From Zunongwangia profunda SM-A87 (GTDB taxonomy: Bacteria > Bacteroidota > Bacteroidia > Flavobacteriales > Flavobacteriaceae), in assembly GCF_000023465.1 (NCBI RefSeq), contig NC_014041.1, positions 4,951,501 to 5,015,500 on the forward strand: 64,000 nucleotides of DNA. The letters are read 5' to 3'. Positions 56,484 through 64,000 of this stretch are shown piece after piece; position 1 is the stretch's first letter, and each line of letters starts with the position of its first letter. Under the pieces are notes generated by a model. That model worked only from the letters and a program-made list of their open reading frames with translations, made no database searches and had not been told where the DNA came from. The translations under genes were made by a program, and so were the position numbers.

Positions 56484-58880
56484 ATGCTTAGAACTTATAT
56501 CAAAATCGCCTGGCGGAATATCTTAAAACACAAAGGATATTCAACGATCAACATCTTTGGTTTGTCGCTGGGTATGGCGGTAACGCTTATGATCGGGCTT
56601 TGGGTGGCAGACGAGCTCAATTACAACGATTATTATAAAAACAAGAATCAAATTGCGCAGGTTTATCAAAACATAAATTATAACGGTGAAATAGATACCG
56701 ATAATGCAATTCCGCGTCCGCTTGAATTTGCTTTACGCGAAGAATTTAAAGACAAGTTCAAGAATATAAGCATGGCTTCCTGGGAAGGGGAGCGGTTTAT
56801 GAAAGCAGATGCTAATACCCTGGTGATGCACGGGTATTCGGTACAACCAGAATTTGGGAATATCATTGATTTACAATTTATAAGTGGTCAATCTGGAGCA
56901 TTGAATGATAGCAATTCATTATTACTTTCCCAAACCGCAGCAACCACCTTATTTGGTGATGAAGATCCAACAGGTAAAATGCTTACCGTTGACAATGAAT
57001 ATAAAATGATGGTTGCCGGTATTTTTAAAGACATCCCTGAGGGAAATGATTTTGCAGGTTTAGATTATTTAATGCCTTGGTCCCTGTACGCAAACCGAAG
57101 CTGGATAAAGAATGCCGCAGATCAATGGGGAAACGATTCTTTTCAGCTATTTGTAGAAGTCGCCGATGGGGTAAAGCTTAGCGAAGTTTCAAAATTAATC
57201 GCACCCTTAAAGAAGAATAGAGACCCTGAACAGGTAAAATACAATCCGGAGTTTTTCTTATGGCCTATGAACCGCTGGCATTTGTATACGCATTTTGATA
57301 ATGGCCAACAAAACGGGGGACCTATAGAAAATGTGTGGCTGTTCGGTTGTATTGGTCTTGTGGTTTTGGTACTGGCGTGTATTAATTTTATGAACCTCAG
57401 TACAGCGCGTTCTGAAAAGCGGGCGATGGAAGTAGGCATTCGTAAAGCTATAGGCTCCTCAAAAAATCAACTCGTCAAGCAATTTTTAAGCGAATCCTTT
57501 CTGATCGTGATCCTGGCTTTTATACTAGCTGTGGGGCTGGTGCTGCTCTTTTTAAATTCCTTTAATGCAATATCCCACAAAAGCATTGATTTTCCTTGGG
57601 ATAGCTTGGCTTTTTGGACCTCAACACTCGTGTTTATAAGTGTTACAGCGCTGATTTCAGGCAGCTATCCAGCCCTGTATTTGTCTTCATTTAAACCGGT
57701 AAAAGTTATAAAAGGAAGCTTTAAAGCGGGGAAAAGGGCTGCGCTACCTCGAAAAATTCTGGTAATCACACAGTTTAGTGTTTCTATAGCCTTGGTCATC
57801 GGCACTTTGATTGTGATGTCGCAGATCGAATTCAGCAAAAATAGACCTATAGGTTATGATACCAGCGGGCTGATACAGATACCGTTGCGGGGTGCTGAAT
57901 TTTGGGGCAAAAGCGATATGATGCGTAATGCTTTTATAGCCTCTGGGGCAGTAACCGAAATGGCTTCTTCAAGCAGTCCTTCTACAGATGTATGGTCAAC
58001 ACGGTCTGGCATTAGCTGGGTGGGCAAACCTCAAGATTTTCAAGCAGATTTTAGCTACTCGATGGTTTCGTACGAGTATGCAGAAACCTTAGGCCTTGAG
58101 GTGATTTCAGGAAGGGGATTCTCCAGGGACTTTCCCTCAGACTCCAGTGCCGTACTCATTAACGAGTCTGCCGCCCGATATATGAATATGCAAAATCCTG
58201 TAGGTAAAATTTTAGCCACAGGTGAAAAGGGGGTTGACTATACCGAATATAAAATAGTAGGGGTTGTAAAGGATGTAATTGCACAGTCGCCGTATAATTT
58301 GGTAAAGCAGGCTGTCTATGCCTTTGATAAGTATCAAAGTGCGAGTTACTGGAGTTTAAGACTCAATCAAAACCAAAGTATGAGTAAAAACCTGGCTACC
58401 GTAGAAGCGGTTTACAAAAATTATTTTCCCGATGCTGCATTTTCCTATGATTTTGTAGATAAAGAGTATGCTAAAAAGTTTGCCACGGAAGAACGTATTG
58501 CGAGCCTGGCCAAAGTGTTTACGCTTCTTGCGATGCTTATTAGCTGCTTGGGCTTGTTTGGGTTAGCCTCTTTTGTAGCCGAACAGCGCACCAAAGAAAT
58601 AGGAGTGCGAAAAGTGCTTGGTGCTTCAGTGCCTAATCTATGGCTCTTACTGTCTAAAGATTTTGTGGTGCTGGTAATTATCGCATTGCTCATCGCATCA
58701 CCTATTGCTTTTTACCTGATGCAACAGTGGATTCAAAAATTTGCGTATAGAACCAATATTTCAATATGGGTTTTTGTAGCTGCAGGCGCAGGAGCCTTAG
58801 TGGTTACCCTATGTACGGTGAGCTTTCAGGCCATTAAAGCCGCAGTAGCTAATCCTGTAAAATCCCTAAGAACTGAATAA
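56484..58880 (+). CDS. FtsX/MacB-type ABC permease, array copy 7
   Basis: This 798-residue permease has the same layout and is grouped with copy 2 by FGLSLGMAVTLMIGLWVADE and FMNLSTARSEKRAMEVGIRK. Coupling loops are near residues 311 (MEVGIRKAIGSSKNQ) and 700 (KEIGVRKVLGASVPN). The second periplasmic core starts after PRKILVITQFSVSIALVIGT (about 430). It ends NPVKSLRTE. The preceding spacer is 38 bases with a hairpin, and the same arrangement follows before copy 8, so translation is not directly coupled as it is among copies 1-5. Confidence 0.9.
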   Translation: MLRTYIKIAWRNILKHKGYSTINIFGLSLGMAVTLMIGLWVADELNYNDYYKNKNQIAQVYQNINYNGEIDTDNAIPRPLEFALREEFKDKFKNISMASWEGERFMKADANTLVMHGYSVQPEFGNIIDLQFISGQSGALNDSNSLLLSQTAATTLFGDEDPTGKMLTVDNEYKMMVAGIFKDIPEGNDFAGLDYLMPWSLYANRSWIKNAADQWGNDSFQLFVEVADGVKLSEVSKLIAPLKKNRDPEQVKYNPEFFLWPMNRWHLYTHFDNGQQNGGPIENVWLFGCIGLVVLVLACINFMNLSTARSEKRAMEVGIRKAIGSSKNQLVKQFLSESFLIVILAFILAVGLVLLFLNSFNAISHKSIDFPWDSLAFWTSTLVFISVTALISGSYPALYLSSFKPVKVIKGSFKAGKRAALPRKILVITQFSVSIALVIGTLIVMSQIEFSKNRPIGYDTSGLIQIPLRGAEFWGKSDMMRNAFIASGAVTEMASSSSPSTDVWSTRSGISWVGKPQDFQADFSYSMVSYEYAETLGLEVISGRGFSRDFPSDSSAVLINESAARYMNMQNPVGKILATGEKGVDYTEYKIVGVVKDVIAQSPYNLVKQAVYAFDKYQSASYWSLRLNQNQSMSKNLATVEAVYKNYFPDAAFSYDFVDKEYAKKFATEERIASLAKVFTLLAMLISCLGLFGLASFVAEQRTKEIGVRKVLGASVPNLWLLLSKDFVVLVIIALLIASPIAFYLMQQWIQKFAYRTNISIWVFVAAGAGALVVTLCTVSFQAIKAAVANPVKSLRTE

Positions 58881-58886
58881 ATCATC

Positions 58887-58904
58887 TCCCGATAACTATC
58901 GGGA
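58887..58904. repeat. Spacer hairpin between permeases 7 and 8
   Basis: TCCCGAT (58887-58893) and ATCGGGA (58898-58904) form a perfect seven-pair stem around AACT. The whole spacer start is repeated before copy 10 (63906-63923). No T-run follows, so it does not look like a standard terminator. Confidence 0.7.
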
Positions 58905-58918
58905 CAAAACAAAGAGTC

Positions 58919-61390
58919 ATGTTTAAAAACTATATCAAAATAGCCTGGAGGAATATCTTAAGATACAAGACCAACAGCGTTCTCAATATCTTGGGGTTAA
59001 CCATTGGTTTGGTATCGGTGATACTCATTGCCCTATATATTCAAAATGAACTGGATTACGATACGCAGTTTGATGCGGCTGCGCAGGTCTACCGGGTGAA
59101 TATGAAAGGCAAAATGGGGGATAATGCGTTTTATGCGGGATACACGCCACCACCTGCGGGGGAAGCCTTGGTCGATCAATTTCCGGAAATTGAAAGTGCA
59201 ACACGCATCTATCAACCTGATAATACCCAATTAGCCTATGAAAGTACTGCGGGTTCAAAAGTGTTTAATGAATCTGAAATCCTTGCCGTTGATCCCAATT
59301 TTCTCGAAGTCCTAAGCTATCCTTTACAAAAAGGGGATGCTGCAACCTGTTTACAAGAGCCCAATAGTATTGTGATTACGCCGCAAATCGCAAAGAAATA
59401 TTTTGGGGATGCAAATCCTATGGGTAAAACATTAGAATACGGCGAGGAGAAGAAACCACTGAAAGTTACCGGTGTTTTTGAAGATTTAACCAGCTATCCG
59501 GCTTCGGTAAAATTTGATATACTGATGCCGGTGACTAATTTTAAAGATGTCACCTATTTCAATTGGAGTTGGGTATGGCTCAATATGGCTACCTATGTAA
59601 AACTCACGCCACAAGCCAGCCAAAATCCGGCAAGCCCCGCGCATCTGGAATCCCGATTTCCCGAGATGCTTAAGGTACAAGCAGCACCCGCCTTTGAGCG
59701 TATAGGACAACCTTTTGAGGAGTTTATAAAAAAGGGGAATTACTGGGAGTTGCACTTACAAGCCTTGTCAGATATTCATCTGTATTCTCAGGGAATTACC
59801 TCTTCCATAACCGAGCAGCACGATGTTAAAAACCTATACATATTGGGCATTATCGCCTTCTTTATTATCATTCTGGCCTGTGTGAATTTTATGAACCTAT
59901 CTACTGTTCAAGCTGTAAAGCGTAGCAAGGAAGTAGGTATTCGTAAAGTGTTGGGTTCTCAGCGAAAACAGCTGATTAAGCAGTTTATGGCTGAAGTAGT
60001 TTGTTATACGTTTTGTGCTACACTACTGGCTTTTATCACGGTATTATTGATTCTGCCACTGTTTAACGGGTTGATTGGAAAAGAGCTTCAGGTTCAGGCA
60101 TTTTTTAATGGAAATCTAATCTTGCTGATAACAGGTGTTGTGGTGCTTACTACGCTTTTAGCCGGAATATATCCTGCATTTTTTCTAACCTCCTTCAATC
60201 CTATACGGGCTTTAAAAGGAAAAGTAGGTAAAACCCCGCAATCTGGTTTTATTCGTAATGGGTTGGTTGTTTTTCAATTCTCCATAGCGATTACCTTGAT
60301 CATTTGCACCCTAGTGGTGTTTAGTCAGTTGCGTTATACGCAGCAAAAAGATTTGGGTTTTGAGCACGATCAGGTTTTGGTCATCAATAATGCCGAAAGT
60401 TTGGGTAACAATCTGGCTAGTTTCAAAAAAGAACTTATCGCACTGGCCGGTGTAGAAGCAGCAAGCAGTTCGAGCGGGATGCTCACCCGTGGAAACTTCG
60501 GAGATTTTTACACACCCAAACCCACAGCAGATGAACCCAATATTGCAACTGATATTTCCCTGAGTTCGTATCTGGTAGACGATGCATTTATACCAACGCT
60601 GGATCTGGAAATCGTTGACGGGCGAGGCTTTGACAAACGCTTTAAAGATTCACTATCGGTTATACTTAATGAAACAGCAGCGGCTCAAATAGGTTGGGAG
60701 AACCCTATAGGAAAGCAAATACGCTATCCCGGTGGAAACATGGAATATTATACGGTAGTAGGTATTTTAAAAGATTTTAATCTGGAATCCCTACATACAC
60801 CCATTCAGCCATTTGCCCTTTTTGCAGAAGAATCAAAGAGTTACGATACACGCACCACATTTATCAGTCTTAAAATATCCGGGGAGCATACCAGGCAGGT
60901 AATCGGTCAAGTGCAGGATTTATGGGAAGCTTACGTAGAAAGTAATCCGTTTGAATATTCGTTTCTGGATGAAGATTTAGCCTATGCCTATCAGGAAGAT
61001 AAGCGGCTGGCTTCTTTATTTACGGTTTTTACCATATTGGCCATTTTTGTCGCTTGTCTGGGATTATTTGGGCTTATAGCCTTTACAGCGCAACAACGTA
61101 ACAAAGAAATAGGGGTACGCAAAGTCTTAGGGGCAAATGTAAGCAGTATCGTAAAACTTTTGGCTACTAACTTTTTAAAGTTGGTTATGCTGTCATTAAT
61201 CCTGGCTGCACCGGTAGCCTGGTTGGCAATGGATCGTTGGCTTCAGAATTTTGCGTATCGTATAGACATACCCATCTGGGCATTTTTAGCAGCAGGAGCT
61301 TTATCCTTGACTATTGCCCTATGTACCGTAAGCTTTCAGGCCATTAAAGCCGCAGTAGCTAACCCGGTAAAATCATTACGAATGGAATAA
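58919..61390 (+). CDS. FtsX/MacB-type ABC permease, array copy 8
   Basis: At 823 residues this is the longest copy. It begins MFKNYIKIAWRNILRYK and groups with copy 6 through FMNLSTVQAVKRSKEVGIRKVLGS. The coupling loops are near residues 334 and 724 (KEIGVRKVLGANVSS). Extra length sits in the first periplasmic core (for example LTPQASQNPASPAHLESR, near 235). It ends NPVKSLRME, where Met replaces Thr of the usual tail. A 64-base spacer, the longest between copies, follows. Confidence 0.9.
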   Translation: MFKNYIKIAWRNILRYKTNSVLNILGLTIGLVSVILIALYIQNELDYDTQFDAAAQVYRVNMKGKMGDNAFYAGYTPPPAGEALVDQFPEIESATRIYQPDNTQLAYESTAGSKVFNESEILAVDPNFLEVLSYPLQKGDAATCLQEPNSIVITPQIAKKYFGDANPMGKTLEYGEEKKPLKVTGVFEDLTSYPASVKFDILMPVTNFKDVTYFNWSWVWLNMATYVKLTPQASQNPASPAHLESRFPEMLKVQAAPAFERIGQPFEEFIKKGNYWELHLQALSDIHLYSQGITSSITEQHDVKNLYILGIIAFFIIILACVNFMNLSTVQAVKRSKEVGIRKVLGSQRKQLIKQFMAEVVCYTFCATLLAFITVLLILPLFNGLIGKELQVQAFFNGNLILLITGVVVLTTLLAGIYPAFFLTSFNPIRALKGKVGKTPQSGFIRNGLVVFQFSIAITLIICTLVVFSQLRYTQQKDLGFEHDQVLVINNAESLGNNLASFKKELIALAGVEAASSSSGMLTRGNFGDFYTPKPTADEPNIATDISLSSYLVDDAFIPTLDLEIVDGRGFDKRFKDSLSVILNETAAAQIGWENPIGKQIRYPGGNMEYYTVVGILKDFNLESLHTPIQPFALFAEESKSYDTRTTFISLKISGEHTRQVIGQVQDLWEAYVESNPFEYSFLDEDLAYAYQEDKRLASLFTVFTILAIFVACLGLFGLIAFTAQQRNKEIGVRKVLGANVSSIVKLLATNFLKLVMLSLILAAPVAWLAMDRWLQNFAYRIDIPIWAFLAAGALSLTIALCTVSFQAIKAAVANPVKSLRME

Positions 61391-61399
61391 GCCCCCTAG

Positions 61400-61412
61400 C
61401 CCCCAAAGGGGG
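61400..61412. repeat. G+C-rich hairpin CCCCC/GGGGG between permeases 8 and 9
   Basis: CCCCC (61400-61404) pairs with GGGGG (61408-61412) around AAA. The spacer lacks the ATCGGGA hairpin of its neighbours, so this junction was built differently. No T-run follows. Confidence 0.6.
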
Positions 61413-61454
61413 AATTAATAGCAGTAAGAATAGCAATAACAATAACACTAGATC

Positions 61455-63899
61455 ATGTTTAAGAACTACATCAAAATCGCATGGCGGAATATCTGGAAAA
61501 GCAAGCTTTTTTCGGCAATCAACATCATCAGCCTCGCCATTGGCTTCAGCGCTTCATTTGTAATCGGCCTGATGGTGTATTATGATTTTACCTTTGATGA
61601 TTTTCATAAGGATAGTGATCGCATATTTAGGATCACGACAACATTTAAAAGTCCAGAAGGCACTTTTGGAAATGCCGGTGTCACTGTCCCGCTCTATCAG
61701 GTGCTAAAGGAGGAAATCCCAGAGGTTGAAACAACTGCGGCTCTTTATACAGGTGGTTTTACGAATGTGATGAATCCTGGTAGTGGAAGCGTATTTAAAG
61801 ACCCGGAATATACTGTTTTTACAAATCCTGAATATTTTAAAATATTCAACTATACGTGGATTGCAGGCTCTGCAGAAAATGCGCTACATAATCCAAATGA
61901 AGTGGTGCTTACCCAAAAAAGAGCACGTCAATATTTTCCTAAAACCAAACCTGAAAATATACTGGGGAAAGAGTTGGTTTATAATGATTCTATAGTGGCT
62001 AAAGTAACTGGAGTTGTAGCAAATTTAGATAAGCGAACAGATTTGATCTTTGAAGAATTTCTTTCAAGAGAAACGGCCAAAAAAACAGATATGGTAACCA
62101 GTGCATTTAGTGAGGAATGGGGTAGCACCTCAAACAGTGCGCAAATATTTGTAAAACTGGTATCCCCAAATGCAGCAACTGTACAGACTCAGTTAGATCA
62201 AATTGCCAAGAATCATCAATCAGAATACGATAAAAAATTTGATATAAGCCGAAGGTTTAATTTGCAAGCTTTAAAAGACCTGCATTTTGATACCGATTAT
62301 GGTATTTTTAGTTTCAATAATTATACAGCAGACCGCTCTGTATTAATGGGCTTAGGTTTTATTGCCGGTTTTCTTCTTTTACTGGGGTGCGTCAATTTCA
62401 TCAATCTTAATACTGCTCAGGCTTATCAACGGGCAAAAGAAATAGGCATTCGTAAGACCTTGGGAAGTTCAAAAAAACAACTAATCTCCCAATTTTTAGG
62501 TGAGACTTTTTTACTTACAGTTATAGCTGCGGTTATTTCGCTGGTTTTAGCTAGTTATTTGCTTAAGGTTTTTTCAGATTTCATTCCAGATGGTCTTGCA
62601 TTCTCGCTGTTTAAGGAACCTGTAATTCTTCTATGCTGTATACTGCTACTCCTTGTGGTGACTTTATTATCTGGATTGTACCCGGCCTTTGTGCTTACGA
62701 GATTTAAGCCCTACCGCGTAATAAGGAGTACAGCTTCCTCTAATTCAGGAAAATCAAATTTGAGAAAATTCTTAACCGTCTTTCAATTTACCATAGCCCA
62801 GGTCTTTTTAATTGCGACTTTATTGGTAGGGAAGCAAATACGGTTTTTGATGAATGCAGATATGGGGTTTAAAACAGATGCTGTTGCGTATGTATCGCGT
62901 CCCTGGCAGTATAAAAGCGTTGATAAAAACGAACTCTTATTACAGAAGTTTGAGCATATACCGGGTATTGAAAAAAGCAGTTTAGGTGGAATGCCACCAG
63001 CTTCTTTTAGCACACATTCTTCTGGGGTAACTTTTCAAAATGAAGACCGGGAAATAAAGGTAGATCTTGAAATTTTATATGGAGACCTGTCTTATCTTGA
63101 TGTTTATGGAATCCCCTTGATTGCCGGCAGAATACCGCTCAATGATACGATCAACGAATATGTGGTCAATGAGACTGCTTTAGAAGCTTTAGGATTTAAA
63201 GACCCAAAGGAGATCTTAGATAAGAATCTTAATATAAACAAAGAGAACTACCGCATTGTAGGGGTGATGCAAGATTTTAAGCAACGCTCGCTTAAGACTG
63301 GTGTTGAGCCTATGGTATTTGGAGGGGACACCGACAGGGGTTTTTGGAGTCAATTTAGAAATATTCATGTGACCTTACCAACACATGATTCCCAGTTGCT
63401 CAAGCAAACCTTAGCGCGCATAGAAGATGCTTATCAAGAGGTTTATCCCGGGGAAACTTTCGAAATCAAATTTATAGACGATACCATCGCGCGATTTTAT
63501 GAGCGGGAAAAACGCCTTTCTACCTTATTAAATTGGGCTACGGGACTTTCTATTTTGATAAGTATTTTGGGCTTGTTGGGCTTGGTGATTCATACCGTTA
63601 CGAGGCGCACCAAAGAAATAGGGGTTCGTAAAGTGCTGGGTGCAACAGTCGCTCAGCTCAATATGTTGCTATGCAAAGATTTTTTAAAATTAATAGCCCT
63701 TGCTTTCTTAATAGCCGTTCCGTTTGCGTGGTGGGGAATTCAAAATTGGCTTCAGGATTATGTCTTTAGAACCGAAATGAGCTGGTGGGTTTTTGCCTTA
63801 AGCGGACTAGGAATGATTACTCTGGCTCTTGTAATTATAAGTCTTAAAACGATTAGGACTGCTTCTAAAAACCCAGTAAAATCCTTAGGAACTGAATAA
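61455..63899 (+). CDS. FtsX/MacB-type ABC permease, array copy 9
   Basis: This 814-residue permease is the sister of copy 3: same length, same first helix (FSAINIISLAIGFSASFVIG) and related C-terminal part. Coupling loops are near residues 324 (KEIGIRKTLGSSKKQ) and 716 (KEIGVRKVLGATVAQ). The first periplasmic core differs from copy 3, with TFGNAGVTVPLYQVLKEEIP near 73. It ends NPVKSLGTE. It is preceded by the atypical 64-base spacer and followed by the common 38-base hairpin spacer. Confidence 0.9.
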   Translation: MFKNYIKIAWRNIWKSKLFSAINIISLAIGFSASFVIGLMVYYDFTFDDFHKDSDRIFRITTTFKSPEGTFGNAGVTVPLYQVLKEEIPEVETTAALYTGGFTNVMNPGSGSVFKDPEYTVFTNPEYFKIFNYTWIAGSAENALHNPNEVVLTQKRARQYFPKTKPENILGKELVYNDSIVAKVTGVVANLDKRTDLIFEEFLSRETAKKTDMVTSAFSEEWGSTSNSAQIFVKLVSPNAATVQTQLDQIAKNHQSEYDKKFDISRRFNLQALKDLHFDTDYGIFSFNNYTADRSVLMGLGFIAGFLLLLGCVNFINLNTAQAYQRAKEIGIRKTLGSSKKQLISQFLGETFLLTVIAAVISLVLASYLLKVFSDFIPDGLAFSLFKEPVILLCCILLLLVVTLLSGLYPAFVLTRFKPYRVIRSTASSNSGKSNLRKFLTVFQFTIAQVFLIATLLVGKQIRFLMNADMGFKTDAVAYVSRPWQYKSVDKNELLLQKFEHIPGIEKSSLGGMPPASFSTHSSGVTFQNEDREIKVDLEILYGDLSYLDVYGIPLIAGRIPLNDTINEYVVNETALEALGFKDPKEILDKNLNINKENYRIVGVMQDFKQRSLKTGVEPMVFGGDTDRGFWSQFRNIHVTLPTHDSQLLKQTLARIEDAYQEVYPGETFEIKFIDDTIARFYEREKRLSTLLNWATGLSILISILGLLGLVIHTVTRRTKEIGVRKVLGATVAQLNMLLCKDFLKLIALAFLIAVPFAWWGIQNWLQDYVFRTEMSWWVFALSGLGMITLALVIISLKTIRTASKNPVKSLGTE

Positions 63900-63905
63900 A
63901 TCATC

Positions 63906-63923
63906 TCCCGATAACTATCGGGA
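63906..63923. repeat. Spacer hairpin between permeases 9 and 10
   Basis: TCCCGAT (63906-63912) and ATCGGGA (63917-63923) around AACT; the spacer beginning is identical to that at 58887. Confidence 0.7.
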
Positions 63924-63937
63924 CAAAATAATTAATC

Positions 63938-64000
63938 ATGTTTAAAAACTATATCAAAATCGCCTGGCGAAATCTCATCAAAGATAAAACCTTTACGGGC
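63938..64000 (+). CDS. FtsX/MacB-type ABC permease, array copy 10, cut by window end
   Basis: The first 21 codons read MFKNYIKIAWRNLIKDKTFT and G, the same opening as the other copies, and then the window ends. The array therefore continues to the right. Nothing about its subtype can be told from this fragment. Confidence 0.85.
   Translation, partial: MFKNYIKIAWRNLIKDKTFTG

Noticed and set aside
56452..58904. Spacer hairpins as rho-independent terminators within the array
   Set aside because: They lack T-runs and are followed within 20 bases by the next gene start, so termination is unlikely; a processing or stability role fits better.

Overview
The window looks like a chromosomal segment of a marine-type Flavobacteriaceae (Bacteroidota), close in style to Gramella, Zunongwangia or Salegentibacter. 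This is inferred, not searched. The grounds are low G+C, Bacteroidota-type protein sequences (FabH, L32 without cysteines, PorT-like barrel, POP lipoprotein), long A/T-rich spacers full of short hairpins, and tandem FtsX-type permeases of about 800 residues. No rRNA, tRNA, CRISPR, integrase, transposase or prophage gene was seen.

Layout. 1-436 is the start of a CBS-domain gene that leaves the window. 566-10835 holds a membrane-anchored M28 peptidase, a YeeZ-like dehydrogenase, mfd, a DoxX protein, an SDR and an unusual flavin disulfide-reductase homologue; the spacers contain a dispersed hairpin repeat. 11041-11880 and 13860-15090 are two arrays of long tandem non-coding repeats flanking a 596-residue protein with a probable FMN-barrel core. 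15103-24250 carries a TspO-like membrane protein, adenine deaminase, a secreted ankyrin protein, a probable Fe-S uracil-DNA glycosylase, rsmI, a Pro/Glu-rich protein, tdk-alr, mscL and asd. 24347-30586 carries a prolyl oligopeptidase lipoprotein, a solitary ABC ATPase and a minus-strand run of oxidoreductase, mtgA, a Gre-like factor and an outer-membrane barrel. 30736-36594 is the lipid-synthesis and cofactor block: pdxA, yceD, rpmF, terminator, fabH, accB, accC, with ribE divergent and a small Cys-rich secreted protein overlapping the ribE end.

The most striking part is 36880-64000. A sigma-54-type response regulator and its histidine kinase (minus strand) diverge from a HlyD-type adaptor, one MacB/LolD-type ATPase and then ten consecutive FtsX/MacB-type permease genes, the tenth cut by the window end. 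All ten share the same N-terminal signature, the nine complete ones share the same C-terminal tail, and their centres differ. One ATPase and one adaptor therefore appear to serve many alternative membrane partners. The copies show recent gene conversion (298 identical bases between copies 4 and 5), repeated gene junctions, covarying hairpin spacers, and one frameshifted copy. A degenerate -24/-12 element and an upstream inverted repeat lie in the divergent spacer, which suggests that the NtrC-type regulator controls the array.
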